From: JBNKDD01 sp050288085
Lineage (GTDB): Bacteria > Chloroflexota > Anaerolineae > Aggregatilineales > UBA3940
NCBI GenBank assembly: GCA_050288085.1
Contig: JBNKDD010000044.1
Coordinates: forward strand, 1 to 28,402
Direction: 5' to 3'
DNA length: 28,402 nucleotides
Position numbers and translations under genes: made by a program. The notes beneath the pieces were generated by a model. That model did no database searches. It worked only from the letters and a program-made list of their open reading frames with translations, and had not been told where the DNA came from. This document shows positions 17,249 to 24,569 of this stretch, one piece after another (positions within the stretch are counted from its first letter, which is position 1; the number at the start of each line of letters is the position of its first letter).

Positions 17249-17276
17249 AGTATAGCATAGTGAGTGATGCTGTCAA
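17249..17276 (-). promoter_or_regulatory. Sigma-A promoter of groES-groEL
   Basis: Minus strand TTGACA (17271-17276), 16-base spacer, TATACT (17249-17254). It is near consensus and immediately followed by CIRCE. Confidence 0.85.
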
Positions 17277-17310
17277 GGGAATCCTATTGTGGATAGGGGC
17301 AATTTAACAT

Positions 17311-17391
17311 TAGAGTTTCAATAGAAATTGGAGCAAGTCTCTATGGAATGTTGGGGTTTTCCTATAGAGTTTGACGGGGTGAGTCTCTATG
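17311..17391. repeat. Short interspersed direct and inverted repeats
   Basis: TAGAGTTT and AGTCTCTATG each occur twice (17311 and 17365; 17336-17345 and 17382-17391). CTCTAT and ATAGAG arms alternate, so two overlapping hairpins can form. The region is between the groES promoter and the 3' end of the LuxR gene. The function is unknown; one hairpin might serve as a weak terminator for the LuxR gene. Confidence 0.35.
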
Positions 17392-17406
17392 ACTGGCTGT
17401 CTGCGC

Positions 17407-18468
17407 TCAATGCGAATTGAGAAAATTGAGTAGACGATAAGCCTTTGCGACCAGTTCGGTGCGTGAATTGGCATCGAACTTGTTGTACATATTATCCAGG
17501 TGGCGCTTCACGGTATTGACGGATACGAACAGGGCTTCAGCAATATCTTGATTCTGTTTTCCCCGCTCAACCAGTTTGAGAACATCGATTTCTCTATCGG
17601 TCAATACACTTTCTAACCGCTCAAAATCAGGCGTTGGCATTTCATCCAGCAGCATCAGGATGCGCTGCATATTTGATCCGGGCAAAGGGCAGAACTGGCA
17701 GTTCAAGTTATTTCTTGAAATGACGCCGCTGATCTCATTGGTTTCGGCTTTACCCTGCTGAATAAGATGACTCAACTGTTCCGGTGTTCTTTCTGTGCCG
17801 AAGTTCTTTCTAAGCAACGCCCAGGCTTTATGGTTGACATAGCGGATTTCGTCATTCGTATCAGCAATTACCACGCCATGTTCGATGCGATCCATTGCGT
17901 AGTAAAGCTGATTTTGCGGCAGCCTGAAGTCATCATAACCAACGGCATGAGCTATGGCGACACTGAGAAACCGGCAAAGAATTGAGGCCATTTTTAATTC
18001 AGCCTCAGTGAACGGCCCATCCTTTTTCGGTCTGCCAAAGTTGATAGTCCCGATCACATCATCCCCAATAACTATCGGGGATTGCAGCGCATAATCTATG
18101 CTGAGCGTTCCGACAATACGATAAACCGGGTGACTCTGCCAGCCGTTCAACCCCAGCAGGCAGTAGGATTGATTAGGGGTATAGTGCTGCCTGATCCATT
18201 TATGAAGGGGATCGACCTCGCGGCCATCTTTTTCGTAATAATCGAGAAAGTCGACATCAACGCCCCGTCCAGCTACCCGGATAGGATTTAAGTCACTTGG
18301 CTTGAAAAGGTATAAAGCCGAGGATTGAGCCGGGATGAGGGGATGAATCAACCGGACATATTCTGTTTCGATTTCTTCAAGATCAAGAGGTCGCGAAATG
18401 GCACAGGTCAGTTCATCCAGTGCATTCAGGAATTCAGGTTGTGGTAATGGTGGGTTCATCATAGTCAT
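17407..18468 (-). CDS. LuxR-family transcriptional regulator with GAF and PAS-like domains
   Basis: A 353-residue cytoplasmic regulator. Residues about 8-175 look like a GAF sensor (SSALYLFKP, then VIGDDVIGTINFGRP and SILCRFLSVAIAHA), about 190-270 like a PAS domain (GVVIADTNDEIRYVNHKAW), and the last 65 residues are a LuxR helix-turn-helix with LTDREIDVLKLVERG, NQDIAEALFVSVNTVKRHLDNMYNKF. There is no receiver domain, so a ligand rather than phosphorylation probably controls it. Two cysteines in NCQFCPLPG sit in the PAS region. Several ATGs and a TTG cluster at the start; 18468 is chosen because the promoter is about 30 bases upstream. It is the last gene of the accessory block. Confidence 0.87.
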   Translation of the reverse strand: MTMMNPPLPQPEFLNALDELTCAISRPLDLEEIETEYVRLIHPLIPAQSSALYLFKPSDLNPIRVAGRGVDVDFLDYYEKDGREVDPLHKWIRQHYTPNQSYCLLGLNGWQSHPVYRIVGTLSIDYALQSPIVIGDDVIGTINFGRPKKDGPFTEAELKMASILCRFLSVAIAHAVGYDDFRLPQNQLYYAMDRIEHGVVIADTNDEIRYVNHKAWALLRKNFGTERTPEQLSHLIQQGKAETNEISGVISRNNLNCQFCPLPGSNMQRILMLLDEMPTPDFERLESVLTDREIDVLKLVERGKQNQDIAEALFVSVNTVKRHLDNMYNKFDANSRTELVAKAYRLLNFLNSH

Positions 18469-18496
18469 CAAATAAAAGTTTCTATGTTCTTGTTAC

Positions 18497-18505
18497 ATTA
18501 TATCA
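18497..18505 (-). promoter_or_regulatory. Extended -10 promoter for the LuxR gene
   Basis: Minus strand TGATATAAT, an exact -10 with the TGn extension, about 29 bases before the ATG at 18468. The -35 region (ATTTGA at 16 bases) is weak. Confidence 0.5.
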
Positions 18506-18581
18506 TGAGCTGTTCCAATCAAATCATCTAAGCCACCCAGCGAATCTCGCTGCCTGGCTTTTCCGATGTTTTAGTTGATTG

Positions 18582-18606
18582 GGGAGCCAGATAAGCTCCG
18601 GCTCCC
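18582..18606 (-). terminator. Hairpin downstream of the small membrane gene, possible terminator
   Basis: A 7-bp perfect stem GGGAGCC / GGCTCCC with an 11-base loop lies just after the stop at 18623 on the minus strand. There is no T-run behind it, so termination is doubtful. A second short hairpin (CAGCGA / TCGCTG) lies further on at about 18538-18552. Confidence 0.35.
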
Positions 18607-18622
18607 TCTATTCATCCAGATC

Positions 18623-18865
18623 CTACTCAGATTTTTTGTCTGTTAGTTTCTTCCTGATAAGGAAGTAAGGATAAAGCAGCACATAAATAATGATCGACGG
18701 GCAAAGCATGACACGAACAAAATCACCAAATTCTTCTACGGTGATATACATTTTTGAAGGCCATGCCCCCATCATCTGCCCCGTAATCTCGAGTTGATCT
18801 CCATCCCGGCGGATCTTGTCGAGCACCATCATCGGTGTGCCTTTATCCGAAATGATCTTTGCCAT
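18623..18865 (-). CDS. Small membrane protein coupled to the FAD oxidoreductase
   Basis: An 80-residue protein starting MAKIISDKGTPMMVLDKIRRDGDQ, with a soluble N-terminal part (DQLEITGQMMGAWPSKMYITVEE) and one C-terminal membrane helix (VRVMLCPSIIIYVLLYPYFLI) followed by a lysine-rich end. A GTG at 18889 would add eight residues and overlap the oxidoreductase stop by 10 bases; no strong ribosome site decides between them. Either way it is read on the same message as the oxidoreductase and is probably a membrane partner for it. I do not recognise the family. Confidence 0.65.
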   Translation of the reverse strand: MAKIISDKGTPMMVLDKIRRDGDQLEITGQMMGAWPSKMYITVEEFGDFVRVMLCPSIIIYVLLYPYFLIRKKLTDKKSE

Positions 18866-18879
18866 AATATCGTTCCAGG

Positions 18880-20451
18880 TTATTTCCACCAGGGCTTGAT
18901 CTTCAGATCATCCGCAATCACGTTGATCGCATTGTATCCGCAGGCTCCGCCAACGCTGCCGCTGGGGTGTGTGCTGGCCCCGCACATATACAGGTTGGAG
19001 AATGGTGTACGATACGGCGGATACTCAACGAACGGACGGAATACGGTCAGTTGATCCTGGGTCATCTCAATATGATTGAAGCCGCCGTGTATCATCGATG
19101 TCCACAGCCGCTCGGTATCCACCGGGGACATGATGTGACGCTTTAGGATAGCCTTGTCCATATTGGTAGTATACGAACCCCAGACCTTGATACAGCGATC
19201 GGCAAATGATTCTTTCACATCATCCCAAGTTTCACCATCACGAAGATTATATGGCACATACTGCCAGCCCATCGCCGTACCTTTGCCCTCCGGGGCCTGT
19301 GACGGATCAACTGCCGAGGGATAAGCGGTGAACATGCGCGGATAGCTTGGGAGCTCACCCTTCTCGATCTCGGCGAAATCGTCGTATAGTTCCTGTGGGC
19401 TGTCCACCAGCAGCACACCCAGGCAGCGATTGATATCAGGGTTAAATTCGGCGGCTTTCCACTGAAGGGGTTCATCAAGCGCAAGGTGTGTGGTGAACAG
19501 AATCGTGTTCTCCACCCGGCAGCGCTGTACCGATTGGGTGAACTGGGGCGAAAGGTTCTCCTTGCCAATCAGATCGAAAAAGGTTGTCTGCGGCTCAAGG
19601 TTGGTAAGAACCAGCTTGTTAGCTTTAATGACCGTTCCATCTTCCAACTGCACACCCGTTGCACGGTCGCCATCAACAAGGATTTTGCTGACGTGTGCAT
19701 TCGTCTTGACGGTTCCGCCGTAATGCTCCAGGCAGTTCACATAGGCTTGAGCCAGGTTACCTGATCCACCTTCGCAGATCGCCCAACCGTGCGGGTAGTG
19801 CGTTTCGCCCAGCATCATCGGGACAAAAACGCCAAACCCATAGGTGTTGGGGGCTCCACCAAATTCTTTGATGAAAGCGAGAAGCAGTGATCTAACCTCG
19901 TTCGATTCGAAGAGTTCGCAAATGATATTCTTGGGGCTAGAGTTCTGCATACGCAGGAAGTTCAACCCATCGACCGAGCTTTCCATCGCTGCCGCTGCGG
20001 CGGAGTGAGGCAGCGGTGGGTTGAAGAACCAGGGGCCGATCATGTTGTCGAGCACGGCCCGAAATGTTTCAGCCAGTTGGTGATAGACTTGTGCATCTCG
20101 CTCTGAGAAGCGGGCGATCTCCTGGCAGGTTCGCTCAAGATCGCGGTAAAAGACGAGACACCTTCCATCGGTAAAGGTGGCTGCGATTTGTGCTTCCGGC
20201 CAGATGTATTTGGCCCCGAAGTGTTCTAATTCGAGGTCTTTGTAAACAGGCCCCATATGAAGGATGCCGTGAAACACCGAAGCTACATTGTGCTTGAACC
20301 CAGGGAGTGTGACCTCCTCAGTCCAAACACCACCGCCAGCCCGATCGAGCCGCTCCAGTACGAGGGTATTCATGCCAGCTTTTTGCAGGTAGCAGGCGGA
20401 TGTTAACCCATTATGCCCACCACCTACGACGATGACATCATATTCAGACAT
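18880..20451 (-). CDS. FAD-dependent oxidoreductase, CrtO / PYROXD2-like (phytoene-desaturase superfamily)
   Basis: A 523-residue flavoprotein. The FAD fold begins DVIVVGGGHNGLTSACYLQ (5-23) with ERLDRAGGGVWTEE following. The C-terminal FAD motif LYMCGASTHPSGSVGGACGYNA is typical of CrtO ketolases, carotenoid desaturase relatives and PYROXD2. The start is at 20451: AGGAGA precedes it, whereas the longer frame to 20487 has none. No phytoene synthase or other carotenoid gene is near, so carotenoid chemistry is not established; a hydrophobic substrate is likely. It is followed by a small membrane protein and preceded by a palindrome-controlled promoter. Confidence 0.85.
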   Translation of the reverse strand: MSEYDVIVVGGGHNGLTSACYLQKAGMNTLVLERLDRAGGGVWTEEVTLPGFKHNVASVFHGILHMGPVYKDLELEHFGAKYIWPEAQIAATFTDGRCLVFYRDLERTCQEIARFSERDAQVYHQLAETFRAVLDNMIGPWFFNPPLPHSAAAAAMESSVDGLNFLRMQNSSPKNIICELFESNEVRSLLLAFIKEFGGAPNTYGFGVFVPMMLGETHYPHGWAICEGGSGNLAQAYVNCLEHYGGTVKTNAHVSKILVDGDRATGVQLEDGTVIKANKLVLTNLEPQTTFFDLIGKENLSPQFTQSVQRCRVENTILFTTHLALDEPLQWKAAEFNPDINRCLGVLLVDSPQELYDDFAEIEKGELPSYPRMFTAYPSAVDPSQAPEGKGTAMGWQYVPYNLRDGETWDDVKESFADRCIKVWGSYTTNMDKAILKRHIMSPVDTERLWTSMIHGGFNHIEMTQDQLTVFRPFVEYPPYRTPFSNLYMCGASTHPSGSVGGACGYNAINVIADDLKIKPWWK

Positions 20452-20485
20452 AGTATTTTCTCCTGGTTGATCAGCAGTTTTCTTC

Positions 20486-20491
20486 ATTATA
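20486..20491 (-). promoter_or_regulatory. -10 box of the FAD oxidoreductase promoter, no -35
   Basis: Minus strand TATAAT, 34 bases before the ATG at 20451. The position of the -35 holds AGATAA, unlike TTGACA, which suggests the promoter needs an activator. Confidence 0.55.
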
Positions 20492-20514
20492 GGTGGCGGA
20501 AATACCGGTTATCT

Positions 20515-20530
20515 TCACCCACGTGGGTGA
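20515..20530. promoter_or_regulatory. 16-bp perfect palindrome, probable activator site
   Basis: TCACCCACGTGGGTGA, fully self-complementary around CACGTG. Its centre is about 43 bases upstream of the start predicted from the -10 at 20486-20491, the place where class II activators such as LuxR-type proteins bind. Confidence 0.55.
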
Positions 20531-20535
20531 TAAAC

Positions 20536-20576
20536 AAAAACCTGCGCCGGAATGTGTTTTGCCTGCGCAGGTTTTT
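20536..20576. terminator. Strong bidirectional terminator
   Basis: AAAAACCTGCGC pairs perfectly with GCGCAGGTTTTT across a 17-base loop. It ends the minus-strand unit whose last gene stops at 20593 and separates it from the FAD oxidoreductase promoter. Confidence 0.85.
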
Positions 20577-20592
20577 ACAAAGGTGAAGATTA

Positions 20593-20814
20593 TTAGTGTG
20601 GTTGAGAGGACAGCCTGTTCACAGAGATCAGGGTCAGATTGAGCGCATGAATCCGGTTGAGCACACCGAGGAGGGCCGCCTGATCGACAAACGATCCACT
20701 CAATGTGGTCACACCGCTGGAGTCATTGCGGATCGTCAGCTCTTCAACCCAATCCGACCAGTTATCCGTCAGGTGACCTTCGATACATATTTCGTAGAAG
20801 TAAGATTTATCCAT
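20593..20814 (-). CDS. 73-aa conserved small protein (paralogue of 24334-24549)
   Basis: A small soluble protein, not recognised by name. The core runs YEICIEGHL, LTIRNDSSGVTTLSGSFVDQAALLGVL in sections, then a RIHALNLTLISVN end. It aligns over about 62 residues with the protein at 24334-24549, about 30 being identical by my count. The shared parts are YEI, GHL, the DQ-AL-GVL-RI helix and LxLIxVN. The pattern (two short strands, glycine turn, helix, strand) suggests a compact alpha/beta fold. It lies 45 bases after the MDR reductase and ends its operon at the terminator. No clear ribosome site is visible. Confidence 0.75.
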   Translation of the reverse strand: MDKSYFYEICIEGHLTDNWSDWVEELTIRNDSSGVTTLSGSFVDQAALLGVLNRIHALNLTLISVNRLSSQPH

Positions 20815-20859
20815 TTAAAAAAACCAGTAGGAGCATCAGACCTTTGGCCTGTCCAGGTA

Positions 20860-21852
20860 CTATTGCAATTCAGGCGACAGCAGCACAATATTGCCGGTTA
20901 TGCTTCCGCTTTCCAGCAGATCGTAGGCGGTGATCGCCTCCATGATAGGGAACGTCTCGCTAATAATGGGCTTGATCTGGCCTGCTTCCAACAGCCGGAA
21001 CAGCTCTGCCCAGTCTTCTTTGAAGAGGTCGGTTCCTAACCGGTGGGTTCCGTACCCTTCGATGGTTTTTCCATTTGGCAGCAGGTTGTACAGAATGAGC
21101 TTGACAACCAGGAGCAGAAAGCGCCCAAAACTCTGTGGCCCTCCATAGGCTACCAGCATCCCGCCGCGCCGCAGAACAGCCAGACCACGCTCGAAATACT
21201 CCTCGCCCATGCCGTTAAAAACGTAGTCGATGCCGTCGGGCTCCGCCTGCCGGATTACTTTGACAAAATCCTGCGTGTGATAGTCGATGGGGATCGCCCC
21301 ATATTCGGCTAGCGCTGCATGTTTGCTGGGGGAGGCCAGGCCATACATCTTGAGTCCGGCCAACTTGCCAAGCTGCAAAAATGCCGTTCCGACCCCGCCG
21401 CTTGCTCCGACAATCAGCACCTTATCCCCTGGCTTGGCCTGCGTCACCCGGTGCAATATCTGATAGGCCACCAGGTAATTCAGAATCAGCGTCACAGCTT
21501 CGGCGGGATCTATGGTTTCGGGAACATGGACCAGTTCCTTCGCATCATAGTAGATGACCTCGGCATGGCTGTTATATTGGGTTAAGGCCGCGACACGGTC
21601 ACCAATTGCCACATCGGTGACGTCCTCCCCAATCGCATCCACAATCCCGATGAAGGCATACCCCGGCACAAAAGGTGGCTCTTTTAGAAAGGGCCGGTTA
21701 CCGGCTCGGACGGCGATATCATCCTGGCAGACAGGCGTGGCAATGATTCGGATGCGTGCCTCACCTTCAGCCGGAGGGCGCAGGTCGTTCTCAACAATCC
21801 TGAGAACTTCCGACGACCCTCTGGCTGTTGCGACAATGCTTTTGTATGTCAT
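20860..21852 (-). CDS. Zinc-free MDR-family NAD(P)H-dependent oxidoreductase (quinone reductase-like)
   Basis: A medium-chain dehydrogenase/reductase of 330 residues. It has the GroES-like N-terminal half with PGYAFIGIV (63-71), where zinc enzymes have GHE or PGxE, so no catalytic zinc is expected. The cofactor fold carries GASGGVGTAFLQLGKLAG (149-166). The family includes NADPH:quinone reductases, enoyl reductases and crotonyl-CoA reductase relatives. An internal hydrophobic stretch (FLLLVVKLILYNLLP) is unusual and may touch the membrane. Its ATG overlaps the upstream stop as ATGA, so it is translationally coupled to the 4-TM protein. Confidence 0.88.
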   Translation of the reverse strand: MTYKSIVATARGSSEVLRIVENDLRPPAEGEARIRIIATPVCQDDIAVRAGNRPFLKEPPFVPGYAFIGIVDAIGEDVTDVAIGDRVAALTQYNSHAEVIYYDAKELVHVPETIDPAEAVTLILNYLVAYQILHRVTQAKPGDKVLIVGASGGVGTAFLQLGKLAGLKMYGLASPSKHAALAEYGAIPIDYHTQDFVKVIRQAEPDGIDYVFNGMGEEYFERGLAVLRRGGMLVAYGGPQSFGRFLLLVVKLILYNLLPNGKTIEGYGTHRLGTDLFKEDWAELFRLLEAGQIKPIISETFPIMEAITAYDLLESGSITGNIVLLSPELQ

Positions 21853-22253
21853 CTCACTAACCCCGTCCGGCTTACCGCCTCACTGCCGACCAGCAGGTAA
21901 TAGCTGATTGCTGATGAGGCCAGCGTCAATAAAGGCAAAACCTGATGAACTCGCAGGAAAATCTGTGGCACCGGTTTCTCGAAGCTGAGCGAGATACCGG
22001 AAGCAACCAGTCCGACGAAAAGTACCCCGGTAACCACAATCATGGCGATGGTAAGGGCGGGGATATCTCCTGCCTTAACCAGCTTGTTGATGTTGATCAC
22101 CAGCAAGACGATTGCTCCCACCGCAGAGAGCTTGTGGATGGTAAAGGCTGGCGTGTTGAGCGGCCTACCCAGTTTACTCAGGATGACACCGGAAATTATG
22201 ACCAGGATAAGCAGTCCACCGATAGTTAGAGCTTTTGATGTAATAGTGTTCAT
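21849..22253 (-). CDS. Four-helix membrane protein with paired histidines
   Basis: A 134-residue protein with four predicted membrane helices. Helix 2 starts FTIHKLSAVGAIVLLV and helix 4 starts FLRVHQVLPLLTLASSA. The two histidines at matching helix ends recall small b-type cytochromes, but this is only a resemblance. RGG-like AGAGGAAA precedes the ATG at 22253. It is coupled to the MDR reductase by a 4-base overlap, so electron transfer between the two would be a plausible idea. The family is not assigned. Confidence 0.75.
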   Translation of the reverse strand: MNTITSKALTIGGLLILVIISGVILSKLGRPLNTPAFTIHKLSAVGAIVLLVININKLVKAGDIPALTIAMIVVTGVLFVGLVASGISLSFEKPVPQIFLRVHQVLPLLTLASSAISYYLLVGSEAVSRTGLVR

Positions 22254-22297
22254 TTCAGTTTCCTCTTGTTTATTTTATATTTTTGGGGGCAGCTCAA

Positions 22298-23017
22298 TTA
22301 AATGCTGCCCAGCCGATAAAGTTTCAAACCGATGGCGATGAACCAGACTATGAAGAACAACCACCACCAGAAGTAGGCCACCCCTATGAGGGGCCAGAGA
22401 GCCAGCCCAATATAGGCAGAAACGCTTGTCACTATGCCCAGATAGGCAGCGAACTTGGAGAAGACACCCTTCAACATGACAAGCGAGACAATCAGAATGC
22501 TGATGGCAAATACAGCTTCATAAAGGGGGTTAAACGCGTTATTTTGCGCAATAAGGGCTTCGGCGGCTGTCGCAAAGGCGATCTGATGAGCAGGATCGAC
22601 TGTCATATAATGGCTGCCTAAGTGCACCAGCCCCAGTAAAACCGGGTAGTATGCTACAAAAAGAATCTGCATGGTGATTCCTATCAGTGCACCCAGGGCA
22701 GCATAACCTTTATTCAGGTGCTTAAGCGCCGCAAACAGTGCCGCGAAGACCACCACCGCCAGAATACCCGGCATCAGAACCAGGGTTTGAAGGATCAAGA
22801 ACCAGTTTTTACTTGCTGCAATGAACTGGAGGAGGGCCGCTCCATCCATGTCAAAGTCATATTCTCTAAAAAGGAGCATCACAGCAGGTACAATAATTCC
22901 AAGAATGATATATAGAAATGCCGAGATGCCTCCCGCCTTATAGAGACCTTTCCACGATAGGTCCAGTCCTGTTGCTGTTTCTTCAGCTAAAGATGCTGTT
23001 TGCGTTCCAACGAGCAT
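22298..23017 (-). CDS. DUF4386-like multi-spanning membrane protein
   Basis: A 239-residue protein with about six membrane helices. It begins with a soluble 20-residue lead, then YKAGGISAFLYIILGIIVP, and later YAALGALIGITMQILFVAYYP and FNPLYEAVFAISILIVSLVML, consistent with DUF4386 as I know it. AAGGAG lies eight bases before the ATG. It is the first gene of the unit that continues with the 4-TM protein, MDR reductase and 73-aa protein. The function is unknown. Confidence 0.75.
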   Translation of the reverse strand: MLVGTQTASLAEETATGLDLSWKGLYKAGGISAFLYIILGIIVPAVMLLFREYDFDMDGAALLQFIAASKNWFLILQTLVLMPGILAVVVFAALFAALKHLNKGYAALGALIGITMQILFVAYYPVLLGLVHLGSHYMTVDPAHQIAFATAAEALIAQNNAFNPLYEAVFAISILIVSLVMLKGVFSKFAAYLGIVTSVSAYIGLALWPLIGVAYFWWWLFFIVWFIAIGLKLYRLGSI

Positions 23018-23125
23018 TTATAGTTCTCCTTTTAAGTAGTTTTCTTTGCGCTCACTAGCATTAGAATACAGCAGCGGGCACGGCCTGTCTGTGAACCAAA
23101 GTCGTATTTTGTCCAAAAAGAGAAA

Positions 23126-23143
23126 GGTGTACTTTCGTACACC
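23126..23143. promoter_or_regulatory. 18-bp inverted repeat upstream of the DUF4386-like operon
   Basis: GGTGTAC, TTTC, GTACACC: a perfect 7-bp stem with a 4-base centre. It is about 110 bases upstream of the ATG at 23017 in a 213-base gap. It has no T-run, so an operator is likelier than a terminator. The GTAC half-site symmetry is like that of lux-box type sites. Confidence 0.4.
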
Positions 23144-23172
23144 AACAGTGATAAGTTCTGGGCAAATGCAAC

Positions 23173-23203
23173 AAAAAGCCCTACCGGAGAGACTCTGGTA
23201 GGG
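23173..23203 (-). terminator. Terminator of the alpha/beta hydrolase unit
   Basis: A 10-bp stem with one G-T pair (CCCTACCAGA with TCCGGTAGGG on the minus strand), a 5-base loop, then CTTTTTG. It lies 28 bases after the hydrolase stop. Confidence 0.8.
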
Positions 23204-23230
23204 ACTTCTTCTCTGTGTAGGATGAATTAA

Positions 23231-24337
23231 TTAATCCGCCCCAAAGAACTCTAAGATCAACTCGTTAGACTTTTCTGCATGTTCCACACCGATCAGGTGG
23301 CCGGAGTCGAGAACTTCGATCTGGATATCGGGCGTGTTATTAGCCAGGGCCTTAACCGCTTCAGGATCACCGGTCAGGGCATCGCGAGTTCCGATCACCA
23401 ACAGAACAGGTACTTCCAGGCTTTGGAGCTGCGCCGGGGTGAAGGTCACCGGGCGCGATTCCCTGGGGACGGTATCGGTCAGGACAATGCGGAACCACTC
23501 TTCGGTTTCTTTCAGCACATAGGGATCATCGCCAAGCGCCCACTTGACGGTATTGTTCTGGATCGGCTTGAGGGGATAGAGCTGGACGAACATGATCTTC
23601 AGGGCCGTTTTTGCCGTCTCCGGGGTCATTCCCATCGGGCCAAGCAGGGCCACTTTCTCGACCCGCTCCGGGTAGTAAAGTGCGTAGCTGGTCGCCATGT
23701 AGCCGCCGAATGACGCCCCAACGACATAAGCCTTTTCGATGCCAAGTGCATCGCTGATCTCGACGTGCAGATCGGCGTAGGCTTTGCCGTTCGGTGGATA
23801 CTTGGTCGGGTCGTTAAGTTCGCTTTTACCGACCTCGCCGAGTGTATCGATGGCATAGGTGCGATAGTGTTCATTCAACGCGCCGACGTTGTACACCCAT
23901 GACCAGGCGGACATTGCTGCCGCATTGAGTAGGAGCACCGGGGGGCCATCTTCGGGGCCAGAAGCGATCACATGCATGGTACCCCAGGAGGTATCGACGT
24001 AGATATCTTCATAGGGGGTAGGCCACTGTTCCACCTTCGCATCGTAGATTTTCATATGCTCGGCCTGCATTTCCGGCGATGAGTAGACACCTTCAAACCC
24101 ACTTGCAACAACCAGAAGCACGTACCCGTAAGCGATAAATAGACCGATAATCACCGGTACACGTATCCACCAGGGCAGAGTCAGGCCGGTCAGATTTTTG
24201 GCATACTCTCGAACTGGCGGGAGCAGCAGCAATACCGGGATCAGTAGAATCAGGGCCGGGATAAATCGTCCGGCCAGCAGCGAAAACACTAACAGGGCGA
24301 GGAACAGCACACCGAATATCCAGCTCAGAATAATCAT
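23231..24337 (-). CDS. Membrane-anchored alpha/beta hydrolase
   Basis: A 368-residue protein. Residues 1-80 hold about three hydrophobic segments (IFGVLFLALLVFSLLAG, FIPALILLIPVLLLLPP, VPVIIGLFIAYGYVLLVVASG). The hydrolase domain follows from about 105, with Ser209 in VVGASFGGYM, Asp319 in IGTRDAL and His347 in DSGHLIG. The oxyanion region is LLLNAAAMSAW, where many family members have HG. The triad is complete, so an esterase, lipase or C-C hydrolase activity is likely; the substrate is unknown. AGGAG precedes the ATG, which overlaps the stop of the 71-aa gene as ATGA. It ends its unit. Confidence 0.88.
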   Translation of the reverse strand: MIILSWIFGVLFLALLVFSLLAGRFIPALILLIPVLLLLPPVREYAKNLTGLTLPWWIRVPVIIGLFIAYGYVLLVVASGFEGVYSSPEMQAEHMKIYDAKVEQWPTPYEDIYVDTSWGTMHVIASGPEDGPPVLLLNAAAMSAWSWVYNVGALNEHYRTYAIDTLGEVGKSELNDPTKYPPNGKAYADLHVEISDALGIEKAYVVGASFGGYMATSYALYYPERVEKVALLGPMGMTPETAKTALKIMFVQLYPLKPIQNNTVKWALGDDPYVLKETEEWFRIVLTDTVPRESRPVTFTPAQLQSLEVPVLLVIGTRDALTGDPEAVKALANNTPDIQIEVLDSGHLIGVEHAEKSNELILEFFGAD

Positions 24338-24549
24338 TTGTCTTCTCCTATTTGATTGACCGCGATAAGCTTCAATCCTAAATTTCGAATTCTCATCAGG
24401 ACACCGTGCAGTGCAGATTGATCAAGCAGACCGGTGAGGATGGTATCGCCATCTGGTTCGCAGCGGATCGATAGTCCTTCAAACTGCCCCGATAGACTCT
24501 CGCTGAGGTGACCTTTTACGTGTATCTCATACATCTCAGGCGCATTCAT
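24334..24549 (-). CDS. 71-aa conserved small protein (paralogue of 20593-20814)
   Basis: A small soluble protein with the same core as the 73-aa protein: MYEIHVKGHLSES, GLSIRCEPDGDTILTG, LLDQSALHGVLMRIRNLGL and a final LIAVNQI. It lies 20 bases after the NmrA-like reductase stop and overlaps the hydrolase ATG by four bases, so it is firmly inside an operon. The matching position of its paralogue, next to another reductase in the neighbouring unit, suggests a shared accessory role such as dimerising, regulating or binding a reductase product. That role is inference. Confidence 0.8.
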   Translation of the reverse strand: MNAPEMYEIHVKGHLSESLSGQFEGLSIRCEPDGDTILTGLLDQSALHGVLMRIRNLGLKLIAVNQIGEDK

Positions 24550-24569
24550 CTTGGTACGCCCCTTCGCTG

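Noticed and set aside
18880..20451. Assignment as a carotenoid ketolase (crtO)
   Set aside because: The motif similarity is superfamily-level and no crtB, crtI or other carotenoid gene is in the window.
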